A DNA stretch of 32,041 nt from assembly GCA_002345625.1 (NCBI GenBank), contig DDWE01000111.1, positions 1 through 32,041 of the forward strand, written 5' to 3'. The notes under the pieces were generated by a model. The model had not been told where the DNA came from, made no database searches, and was given only the letters and a program-made list of their open reading frames with translations. The position numbers and the translations under genes were made by a program. How positions within the stretch are numbered: the stretch's first letter is position 1; the number at the start of each line of letters is the position of its first letter. This stretch comes from Desulfuromonadaceae bacterium UBA2294. GTDB lineage: Bacteria > Desulfobacterota > Desulfuromonadia > Desulfuromonadales > UBA2294. This document shows positions 14,776 through 22,007 of this stretch, one piece after another.

Positions 14776-16752
14776 ATGTCGGAAAAAGCGCAGTGGCTGT
14801 TTATTTTCGTCGGATTTTACTGGACCTATTGCATTTTCTGGGGCATACGCGGCGCACGTCAGGCCAAGACTGCATCCGACTATTTCCTTGCCGGTCGGCA
14901 AATTTCCCTCTGGGTCTTTGTGCTGGCCGCGACGGCGACCTCCTTCTCCGGCTGGACCTTTATCGGCCATCCGGGGCTGATCTATCTTGACGGTTTTCAA
15001 TACGCCTACGCCTCGTTCTACGCCATCACCATCCCTTTTACCGGTGTTCTGTTTCTCAAGCGGCAGTGGATGCTCGGCAAACGTTTCGGTTTTATTACGC
15101 CGGGCGAGATGCTCAGTGAGTATTTCGGCTCGGACCACGCCCTGCGTATTCTGGTTGTCATCGTCGCCCTGATCTTTTCTATCCCCTACCTCGGCCTGCA
15201 ACTGCGCGCCTCGGGTTTTCTGTTCAACGTCCTGACTGATGGACAGCTCGGTGTCACCACCGGCATGTGGCTGTTGTCATTTGTCGTGCTGATTTATGTC
15301 GCCCTTGGTGGTCTGCGCGCCGTCGCCTACGTCGATACCATGCAGTGCGTGTTGCTGGCGGTGGGAATCATCATTATCGGCGTGATCGCCTACACCTTTA
15401 TGCCGTCCGGGCTGACCTGGACTGAGGCGATCGGCACCCTTGCCGCCCAGGACCCGATCCGCACCCCCGATGGTTACAGTCACTACATCGCTATCCCCGG
15501 CGTTATCCAGTACGTTGCCGATGGCACGACCGCTCAGGGTGGGGCCTGGACCGGAATGATGATTTTGACCTACATGCTGGCCCTGATGGGCATCCAGGCG
15601 GCCCCGGCCTTCAGCATGTGGGCGTTTGGCAACAACAGCCCGGCCCCTTTTGCGCCGCAGCAGGTCTGGGCGTCGGCGGCCGGTATCGGCTTGATTCTGT
15701 TTGTCTTTACTACCATGCAGGGGATTGGAGCCCATTTCCTCGGCGCCGATCTTGGCCTGTTACAGTCGCACCCCGAAGTGGTCAACCCGGTTCTGCAGGG
15801 GAGCGGGTTTCTCGGCGGTGTCGATCTGACCGATTCCGGTGGTCGTCAGGGGATGCTGGTGCCGCAATTGATCAACCTGATCGGGGATGCGGCGCCGTGG
15901 CTGGTCGGCCTGCTGTCGGTCTGTGCCCTGGCGGCGATGCAGTCGACAGGCGCTGCCTATATGTCGACTGCGGGGGGGATGTTGACCCGTGACCTGCTCA
16001 AGCCCTATCTGATGCCTCGTGCCAGCCACAAGGCACAGAAGCTCTGGGGTCGTGTCGGGGTCGCCGTCATCGTCTTTCTCTCCCTGATCGTTGCCACCAC
16101 CTCCACCGACGCCCTGGTGCTGATCGGTGGTTTGGCTGTCGCCTTCGGCTTCCAGATGTTCCCGGCCCTGGTCGGAATCTGCTGGTGGCCCTGGTTGACC
16201 CGTGTCGGCATCATCACCGGACTGATCCTTGGTCTGACCGCTGTCGTATTGACTGAGCCGATCGGGATTCATCTGTTTGGCATCACTGCCTGGGGCCGCT
16301 GGCCGCTGACGATTCACTCCGCCGGTTGGGGAATTCTGTTCAACGCCTCCTTCGCCATCGTCGTCTCGGCCCTGACCCAGAACAAACAGGAGATGGCGCG
16401 CAAGCTGCTGTTTCACCGGTTTTTGCGAGAACATGCCAGCCTGTCGCCGGAGAAACGCAAGTTCATCCCGGTTGCAGTGGTCCTCACGCTTGCCTGGTTC
16501 TTTTTCGCCATCGGCCCCGGTGCCGTGCTCGGCAACACGGTTTTTGGTGACCCCAACGATCCTTCGACCTGGTTGTTTGGTCTGCCGTCGATCTGGCTCT
16601 GGCAGGTTCTCTGGTGGGTTTTGGGGGTCGGTATGATGTGGATGCTCGCTTATCGCATGGAGATGTCGACTGTTCCGGGACGGGAAGTTATGGCGTTGCG
16701 CGAGGATATCGGTGATCTGCATCTTGATATCAATAGCCCCGGCGGTGCCTGA
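14776..16752 (+). CDS. Sodium:solute symporter family transporter
   Basis: A 658-residue inner-membrane transporter of the SSS family with about 13 hydrophobic helices. Recognisable family blocks are SDYFLAGR (34-41), ATSFSGWTFIGHPGLIY, and GGLRAVAYVDTMQ (178-190), the classic signature in which SSS proteins read GGxxAVxxTDxxQ. A short cytoplasmic tail after the last helix is acidic (REDIGDLHLDI). It couples sodium entry to uptake of a small organic solute. The substrate is not readable; the family includes carriers of proline, pantothenate, sugars and short carboxylates such as acetate. The AGG-like site before the ATG is weak. Downstream genes begin 31 and 68 bases apart, so a three-gene operon with the TPR lipoprotein and the second DUF294 protein is likely. 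Confidence 0.92.
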   Translation: MSEKAQWLFIFVGFYWTYCIFWGIRGARQAKTASDYFLAGRQISLWVFVLAATATSFSGWTFIGHPGLIYLDGFQYAYASFYAITIPFTGVLFLKRQWMLGKRFGFITPGEMLSEYFGSDHALRILVVIVALIFSIPYLGLQLRASGFLFNVLTDGQLGVTTGMWLLSFVVLIYVALGGLRAVAYVDTMQCVLLAVGIIIIGVIAYTFMPSGLTWTEAIGTLAAQDPIRTPDGYSHYIAIPGVIQYVADGTTAQGGAWTGMMILTYMLALMGIQAAPAFSMWAFGNNSPAPFAPQQVWASAAGIGLILFVFTTMQGIGAHFLGADLGLLQSHPEVVNPVLQGSGFLGGVDLTDSGGRQGMLVPQLINLIGDAAPWLVGLLSVCALAAMQSTGAAYMSTAGGMLTRDLLKPYLMPRASHKAQKLWGRVGVAVIVFLSLIVATTSTDALVLIGGLAVAFGFQMFPALVGICWWPWLTRVGIITGLILGLTAVVLTEPIGIHLFGITAWGRWPLTIHSAGWGILFNASFAIVVSALTQNKQEMARKLLFHRFLREHASLSPEKRKFIPVAVVLTLAWFFFAIGPGAVLGNTVFGDPNDPSTWLFGLPSIWLWQVLWWVLGVGMMWMLAYRMEMSTVPGREVMALREDIGDLHLDINSPGGA

Positions 16753-16783
16753 CACCGGATGTTTACCCCGGGAGCCTGCACCC

Positions 16784-17317
16784 ATGTCTACCCGTCTCCT
16801 TCTTCTGCCTCCCCACCGACCTGCCTTCTGGTTGGCTTGTATCCTGCTGATCCTCTCGCTATGTGTGACCGGCTGCGAACCGCAGGACCGATTCGACCGG
16901 TTGATGGCATCGGCCAACCGATCGTTTGCCGACGGCAACTATGCGTCAGCCCTTGTCGATTTTGTCGCCGCTCGCAAGCTGCAACCTGATCGCCGAGCGG
17001 CTTGTTTTGGTGAGGCGTTGACCCTGTTGCAACTCGGTAAAACCGCCGATGCTCTGCCGCTGTTTGACCAGTTGGTGGCCAGCGGCAGCACTGAAGAGCG
17101 CGCATTTACTCTGGCCAATCGCGGGATTCTACACGACCGTGAAGGCCGCCATGCCGCAGCTTTGTCCGACTATGAGGCCGCTTTGCAACTCAGTCCCGCC
17201 GTCGCCTCCGGCCCCGGTTTTATGGAGCGCTTTCTTCGTAATCAGGTCGACCCACCACCGGGTATCGCTGATCGGGCCCGATATCTGCGCACCGAGCTGA
17301 CCAAGCCTCCGGCCTAG
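16784..17317 (+). CDS. TPR-repeat lipoprotein
   Basis: A 177-residue exported lipoprotein. The N-terminal hydrophobic segment ends in the lipobox LCVTGC (C31). The mature part has two or three tetratricopeptide-like helical pairs (SFADGNYASALVDFVAARKLQPD, then a LGKTADALPLFDQLVASG unit and GRHAAALSDYEAALQLSP), ending in a Pro-rich tail. TPR units are scaffolds for protein contacts; no enzyme function is expected. The ATG at 16784 has GGGAG nine bases upstream; an in-frame start at 16712 lies inside the symporter gene and would hide the signal peptide. It sits between the symporter and the second DUF294 gene, so it may assist the transporter from the periplasmic side, but this is only positional. 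Confidence 0.82.
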   Translation: MSTRLLLLPPHRPAFWLACILLILSLCVTGCEPQDRFDRLMASANRSFADGNYASALVDFVAARKLQPDRRAACFGEALTLLQLGKTADALPLFDQLVASGSTEERAFTLANRGILHDREGRHAAALSDYEAALQLSPAVASGPGFMERFLRNQVDPPPGIADRARYLRTELTKPPA

Positions 17318-17385
17318 CGGTTGTTGTCCCTGCCGGACGCCGATGCCCAACAACGTCCCTATAAACCTTAATCAAGGGGGGAGGT

Positions 17386-19251
17386 ATGACGGAACAGAAG
17401 GTTCTCGCTCGTAGCAGCATTTTCCGTGATCTTGATCCCGGTCTGATTCCCGCCCTGCTCGAAAGGAGTGCGCGGCGGGCTTTGCCGCCGGGGACACCAC
17501 TGTTTCATGTCGGGGACCACTATCAGCAGGAGATCTACGTCGTTCTGGCTGGAAATGTGCTCATTCGCCGCCCGGACGGTGAAACCTATGAGGTTGCCGC
17601 CGGTGATTTCATCGGCCTGTCGAGCTTTCTCGATCATGCTCCCTATTCATCGTCAGCGTTGAGCCGCGATGCGGCCGAACTGCTGGTCCTCTCCGAAGAG
17701 GCGTTCACCCAGCTCAAAACCACTTTTCCCGATCTGTCGACTGCCGTCAATCGCAGCATTGCCGACCGCATCCGGCGTTGGAACCCCGGCCGGCGTGGAA
17801 CTTCCGGGGTGCTGGTGCAGAAAGTGCGTTCGGTGATGTCGACGCCTCTGGCTGCCTGTGCTGCCGACACCACGCTGCTTCAGGCTCTGCAACTGATGCG
17901 CAGTCGCAAGATAAGCACCCTTGGGGTGCTTGACACACAGGGCGCCCTGCTTGGGCTGACCTCCCCGGGGTTGATCGCCGATGCCGTGCTCCTGCGTCAG
18001 ATCGATGTCGATACGGCGCTGGCCGAAGCAGCGGTTGAGCCGGCCTACACCATTGCCCCTGACGCCCCCCTGTGGCAGGCGGAACAGGTGCTGCAGGATC
18101 ACGAGGTTAAGGATCTGGTCGTGCAGGAGGAGGGGGTGCCGATCGGCATGATCTCGCAGACCGATATCGTGCGCCTGCTTTGCGTCCGCGCCCAGCGCAA
18201 TCTTTTGATCGGCCGGGCCACCCAGGCCCTGGGGTACGACGAGTTGCGTGACCTCTCCGGTTATCTCGATGAGTGTGCTCTTGGCGCCCTGGAGCATAAC
18301 CGGCGGGCGATGACCGCTCTGCGGATTTTAAGCGAGACCCATCTGGCCATGATGCGCCGCTGTGTCGAACTGACCTTGCAGGAGATGCTCGCCGCCGGCC
18401 ACGGCGCTGCGCCGGCCCCTTTTGCCCTGATCATTATGGGCTCCGGGGGGCGCCGGGAGATGATGCTGGCGCCGGATCAGGACAACGGCCTGATCCTCGC
18501 CGATGAGGTGACACTCGACTCCCCCCTGCGTGAATGGTTTAGCCATTTTGCACGGCGGGTCAACGACAACTTTGCCTGGATCGGCTACCCTCTGTGCCCC
18601 GGTGATATCATGGCGCGCAATCCGCAATATCACAAAACCCTTGGCGAGTGGAAACGGCAGCTCAGCCACATGGCAGAAGCACCGACCGAAAAGGCGGCAC
18701 GATGGGCAAATGTGGTTCTGGATTTCGATACCTTGTACGGTGACGAGCGGCTCACCGCGGCCCTGCGCGAACATGTCCACAATGAGCTGTCGACCCGGAC
18801 GCGGCTGTTGACCATGATGGTCGAGGACGACGCTGAAGGACGCCCGCCCATCGGCTTTTTCAACCGTCTGGTGACTTCCGAACAGAAGGAGGCCAAAGGA
18901 CGCATCGACGTCAAACGCAACGGGCTGCGCATCATTGCTGATGCCGCCAGGATCTATGCCCTGAGTCGCGGGGTGAAGGTTGCCAATACCCAGGACCGCA
19001 TCAGCGCCCTGGTTCGTCTCGGGGCGATCGATGCCGACCTCGCCGATGGCGCCATCAGTGCCTACGACGAGTTGGCCTCCCTGGTGCTCGACCACCAGTT
19101 GGCTCAGCGACGGCACGGCGACTCACCGGACAAGTTCATCGACCCGGCTGAGTTGACGCCTTATCAGCGGGAGACCCTGCGTGATTCGATGCTGGCGGTC
19201 AAGCGGTTTCAGGAGAAACTGCAGGGGGATTTCGCACGCATTTCGTTCTGA
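17386..19251 (+). CDS. cNMP-binding / CBS pair / DUF294 nucleotidyltransferase-like signalling protein (second paralogue)
   Basis: A 621-residue paralogue of the protein encoded at 12566-14479. The same domain order is seen: a cyclic-nucleotide-binding domain at about 10-125, two CBS motifs at about 148-205 and 215-270 (KISTLGVLDTQGALLGL and VKDLVVQEEGVPIGMISQTDI), the nucleotidyltransferase motif GSGGRREM at 352-359 with DQD at 364-366, and a helical DUF294 C-terminal domain ending in LAVKRFQEKLQ. The CBS parts differ most between the two proteins, suggesting different ligands. The ribosome site GGGGGAGG is strong. It is the last gene of the symporter operon. Adenine-nucleotide sensing by the CBS pair plus cyclic-nucleotide binding would link transport to energy state; this is inference. 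Confidence 0.88.
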   Translation: MTEQKVLARSSIFRDLDPGLIPALLERSARRALPPGTPLFHVGDHYQQEIYVVLAGNVLIRRPDGETYEVAAGDFIGLSSFLDHAPYSSSALSRDAAELLVLSEEAFTQLKTTFPDLSTAVNRSIADRIRRWNPGRRGTSGVLVQKVRSVMSTPLAACAADTTLLQALQLMRSRKISTLGVLDTQGALLGLTSPGLIADAVLLRQIDVDTALAEAAVEPAYTIAPDAPLWQAEQVLQDHEVKDLVVQEEGVPIGMISQTDIVRLLCVRAQRNLLIGRATQALGYDELRDLSGYLDECALGALEHNRRAMTALRILSETHLAMMRRCVELTLQEMLAAGHGAAPAPFALIIMGSGGRREMMLAPDQDNGLILADEVTLDSPLREWFSHFARRVNDNFAWIGYPLCPGDIMARNPQYHKTLGEWKRQLSHMAEAPTEKAARWANVVLDFDTLYGDERLTAALREHVHNELSTRTRLLTMMVEDDAEGRPPIGFFNRLVTSEQKEAKGRIDVKRNGLRIIADAARIYALSRGVKVANTQDRISALVRLGAIDADLADGAISAYDELASLVLDHQLAQRRHGDSPDKFIDPAELTPYQRETLRDSMLAVKRFQEKLQGDFARISF

Positions 19252-19379
19252 CCCGGTCGGGTCAGGGGCGTGTCGTGCAATCCGGGGCTTGGTCTTATCC
19301 CGAAGGCAAAACAGCAGAGGGCAATCATCGGAGACTTGAGCGCGTTAGCCTTTCTGCACGCTCTGGTTCGGAACTCTGA

Positions 19380-20111
19380 TCAGTCGGCGATCTGGTAGGA
19401 GGTATGGTCGCCGAGCTTTGAAGAGATGATGGTGCAGGCTTCCCGGATTTGCGGTATAACCAACTCCGGCGTCAGGCGAAAATCGGGGCCGACCATGCAC
19501 AGGGCACCGTTAAGGCTGCCGCCGGCGCAAAAGATCGGGAAAGCGATGCTGGTAATGTCGTCCCCCAGTGTACCGTTGTCGGCGCAGTAACCGGCATTGC
19601 GAATGGCTTGAAAATCGGCATTGCGTTCTGAGCCGTTACGACCCCGCGGTGCAAAGGCCAGCAATACCCGACCGGCGGCCGTCGTTGCCGCCGGAAAGCG
19701 CCGTCCGGCCAAAGAAACAATCTTGACCTTTTGCGACGTGTCGACCATGTCGAGAAACAGCACTTCATCGTTACGCTTGACGACCAGGTACGTGGTTTCG
19801 TTACATTCGCGAACCAGTCGCTCCATCACCGGGCGCGCCTGTTTCAGGATCTCCATCCGCGACAACAGCTTCTGCCCCACCTCATAGGCCGTCAACCCGA
19901 GCCGGTACTTGCCTGAAATCTCCTCCCGTTCAACGTAGCCCCGCCCTTCAAACGTCGCCAGCAGTCGGAAGACACTGGTCTTGTTCATGTGCAGTTTTTC
20001 GCTGAGACGGGAAATGCGAACTTCACCTTCTTCTTCGCAAAGGGCCTCGAGGACATCCAGAGCATTTTCAACGGACTGGATAGAGTAGGAATCCTTGTCT
20101 CGTGTTGGCAA
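19380..20111 (-). CDS. IclR family transcriptional regulator
   Basis: A 243-residue regulator. The N-terminal winged helix-turn-helix runs through SIQSVENALDVLEALCE and ISRLSEKLHMNKTSVFRLLATFEGRGYVE. A linker with KYRLGLTAYEVGQKLLSR follows, then the IclR effector domain (TTYLVVKRNDEVLFLDMV...SLAGRRFPAATTAAGRVLLAF...ITSIAFPIF...GALCMVGPDFRLTPE). Such proteins usually sense aromatic or small carboxylic acids. The chosen start is TTG at 20111, because AGGAG lies eight bases before it. The frame also reads upstream to GTG 20186, but there is no ribosome site there and a TTGACA promoter element is close by. No obvious target operon adjoins it; the mutT gene upstream is on the same strand. Confidence 0.86.
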   Translation of the reverse strand: MPTRDKDSYSIQSVENALDVLEALCEEEGEVRISRLSEKLHMNKTSVFRLLATFEGRGYVEREEISGKYRLGLTAYEVGQKLLSRMEILKQARPVMERLVRECNETTYLVVKRNDEVLFLDMVDTSQKVKIVSLAGRRFPAATTAAGRVLLAFAPRGRNGSERNADFQAIRNAGYCADNGTLGDDITSIAFPIFCAGGSLNGALCMVGPDFRLTPELVIPQIREACTIISSKLGDHTSYQIAD

Positions 20112-20197
20112 GATGGCCTCTCCTGAAGAATGAATGGCAAGTGCTGCAATAAATGCTGTGGCGGTGTCTTCAGAAAAGTAATACACCGTTTTATTAT

Positions 20198-20226
20198 TGT
20201 CAACAGTTGTTGGTTGATTGTTGACG
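20198..20226 (-). promoter_or_regulatory. Inverted repeat overlapping the -35 of the IclR gene, possible operator
   Basis: TGTCAACA (20198-20205) and TGTTGACG (20219-20226) are inverted with a 13-base centre. The left half, read on the minus strand, is a TTGACA -35 box about 90 bases before the IclR start. Autoregulatory binding is possible but unproven; the matching -10 (TACTTT) is weak. Confidence 0.35.
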
Positions 20227-20399
20227 AATTTTACGAATATAGCGTCGATTGCCCACTTAATGGGCAGAATGGGGCTGGGTTGGAACTTTGTAAGATGGCG
20301 ATTTGCCGACGAATACCATGTATGGGAGGGGTTTGGAATGGAAACTGGGATAAATTAAAAAAATGTTTTACAATATGGATATATCAGTGCGACATCGTT

Positions 20400-20807
20400 T
20401 TATATTGGTGGCCGAGCCGCTTCGGCAATCAGTCGCTGGACGAGCGGCCGATCGGCTTCGAGCAGGTCAAACTCCAAAAGAGAAGCGGCCGGAACAAACC
20501 GGTGCTCGGCGACCTGCAGATTACGAATCTGATCGGCAAGCGGCGTGCACTCATAGACCAGCAGTAAAATGGTACCCCAGTCATAGCGGTGGTAGATAAC
20601 GTCAAAAATTCCATCGACGCGTACCGGCAGGTCGAGCTCTTCGGCAAGCTCCCGGGCCAGACCCGTGCTGGGGGATTCACCCGGTTCAAGTTTGCCCCCC
20701 GGAAATTCCCACTTGCCGGCCTGGCGGCTGTCATCAGGCCGGCGTGTGATGAGAATGGTATCGTTGCGGCGAATAATGCCGGCGGTGACGATCAAAGGGT
20801 GCTGCAT
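20400..20807 (-). CDS. mutT: MutT-type Nudix hydrolase (8-oxo-dGTP diphosphatase-like)
   Basis: A 135-residue Nudix protein. The Nudix box spans GGKLEPGESPSTGLARELAEEL, matching GX5EX7REUXEE; the following Gly of the consensus is Asp here, as in several MutT proteins. The N-terminal strand VTAGIIRRNDTILITRRPDDSRQAGKWEFPGG is typical for MutT, which clears 8-oxo-dGTP from the nucleotide pool. Its length is close to E. coli MutT (129). The ATG at 20807 has AGGAGG six bases upstream, a near-ideal site, so the longer in-frame opening to 20891 is not used. Related (d)CTP or thiamine-phosphate Nudix enzymes cannot be fully excluded. It is divergent from ubiE/menG. Confidence 0.86.
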   Translation of the reverse strand: MQHPLIVTAGIIRRNDTILITRRPDDSRQAGKWEFPGGKLEPGESPSTGLARELAEELDLPVRVDGIFDVIYHRYDWGTILLLVYECTPLADQIRNLQVAEHRFVPAASLLEFDLLEADRPLVQRLIAEAARPPI

Positions 20808-20908
20808 GTGGTCCCTCCTGTGAATCAGTGCAAGATTTTTTGCTGACACTGCCGGTGGCGGTGTGGTAAACACAGGACGCGCTAGAATCAACCAACAAGC
20901 AGGATCCC

Positions 20909-21616
20909 ATGACTAATCTGACCGAAAAAGGTCGCGGCATTCGCGACATGTTTCAAAATATCGCCCCCCGCTACGATCTGCTCAACCGGGTGTTGTCCAT
21001 GGGCATTGATCGCCGCTGGCGTACGTTTGCGGTGAGCCAGCTACAGATTCCTGAAGGCGGCAGGGTGCTGGATATTGCCACCGGTACCGGTGATGTTGCC
21101 CTGACCATTGCCGCCCGGACCCCTGATTCGGTTCGCATCGTCGGTGAAGACTTCACCCAGGGGATGTTGCTGTTCGGTCGGGAAAAGATTGCCGCATCGT
21201 CCTACGCGCATCGTATTGAACTGGTCAATGCTCCCTGTGAGGCGATTCCGCACCCGTCCGACATGTTCGATGGAATCACCATCGCCTTCGGTATCCGCAA
21301 CGTGGTCGACCGGGTCGCCGGTCTGCGTGAGATGTGTCGGGTGTTGCGGCCCGGTCGGCGGGCCGTGGTCCTCGAATTCTCCACCCCGCGCAACACTCTG
21401 TTCCGGGCCGTTTACCTGTTCTATTTCCGCCATCTGCTGCCGGCGATCGGCGGACTCTTTTCGCGCCGCAGTGCGTACCAGTATCTCCCTGATTCGGTCC
21501 TCGAGTTCCCCTCCCGTGAGACCTTTCGCACCATGATGCTCGACTCCGGATTTAGTGACGTCATCTATTATGATCTGACGGGCGGGATTGTGACGGTGTA
21601 TGTCGGCACCAAATAA
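20909..21616 (+). CDS. ubiE: Demethylmenaquinone methyltransferase (UbiE/MenG)
   Basis: A 235-residue SAM-dependent methyltransferase completing menaquinone (and in some bacteria ubiquinone) synthesis. The UbiE signature 1 is visible as YDLLNRVLSMGIDRRWR (22-38), the SAM-binding motif VLDIATGTGDVAL is at 53-65, and signature 2 appears as RVLRPGRRAVVLEFS. The C-terminus GGIVTVYVGTK is also characteristic. In an anaerobic respirer of the suggested group, menaquinone would be the product. The ATG at 20909 follows an AGGA site; a TAGAAT at 20883-20888 resembles a -10 box, without a clear -35. A long gene-free gap with palindromic repeats follows it. Confidence 0.94.
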   Translation: MTNLTEKGRGIRDMFQNIAPRYDLLNRVLSMGIDRRWRTFAVSQLQIPEGGRVLDIATGTGDVALTIAARTPDSVRIVGEDFTQGMLLFGREKIAASSYAHRIELVNAPCEAIPHPSDMFDGITIAFGIRNVVDRVAGLREMCRVLRPGRRAVVLEFSTPRNTLFRAVYLFYFRHLLPAIGGLFSRRSAYQYLPDSVLEFPSRETFRTMMLDSGFSDVIYYDLTGGIVTVYVGTK

Positions 21617-21672
21617 CTCCACCTGCAGGCGGCTGATGAAAAGCACCCCTGCGGCGTTCCCCTTGTCCGCGT

Positions 21673-21696
21673 CGTTGTGACGTAGCTCACGCTACG
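21673..21696. repeat. Palindromic element A (GTTGTGAC plus CGTAGC hairpin)
   Basis: CGTTGTGA is followed by the perfect hairpin CGTAGC-TCAC-GCTACG (21681-21696). It shares the lead-in CGTTGTGAC and the general design with the longer palindrome 100 bases downstream, suggesting members of one dispersed repeat family. Confidence 0.55.
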
Positions 21697-21771
21697 CCTC
21701 ACTTATTGGCCTGCGGGCGCCTTGCATCCATAGTACCCTATAACCCATAAACTATCGCATCTTGCTTGTTC

Positions 21772-21852
21772 TTTGGCACGTCAACTGCGTTGTGACTAAG
21801 GCCGCATAGCTACGGCTATGCAACCTTAACCACGCCTTGTTGCCCCGTCAAA
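21772..21852. repeat. Palindromic element B, about 80 bp imperfect inverted repeat
   Basis: Arms of about 39 bases are centred on the perfect core GCATAGC-TACG-GCTATGC (21804-21821). The left arm begins TTTGGCACGTCAAC and the right arm ends GTTGCCCCGTCAAA. The arms pair over roughly two thirds of their length with one single-base offset. It looks like a REP/MITE-type dispersed element. Confidence 0.6.
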
Positions 21853-22007
21853 TTCCAGCGCAATTTTGCAATATTCTATGAGTTACATGATAATCGGCAC
21901 TTTTGATCAGCCTTTTTGTGGCCGGTGTAAAATCCCAAGTCTGCCTCGTTTTACCCGATCCCGGTTCAAAAGCCATCTGCCAGCCTTTATCTGCCACTCT
22001 TCCCACA

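Larger units (their letters stand above)
21617..22007. other. Gene-free gap holding two palindromic elements
   Basis: A 391-base stretch without a credible gene. It lies downstream of both flanking genes (ubiE on plus, the AsmA-like gene on minus). It holds a short hairpin at 21681-21696 and a long imperfect palindrome at 21772-21852, each preceded by CGTTGTGAC. No clear T-tailed terminator is visible for either flanking gene; the palindromes may serve that purpose. Short open frames here lack ribosome sites. Confidence 0.7.

Noticed and set aside
15760..16938. 392-aa minus-strand open frame opposite the symporter
   Set aside because: Gly/Arg/Gln-rich shadow sequence with no recognisable domain; the symporter frame is unambiguous.
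19248..19265. Inverted repeat CTGACCC-GGTC-GGGTCAG at the end of the second DUF294 gene as a terminator
   Set aside because: Short stem inside the stop region and no T tract; it may be chance.
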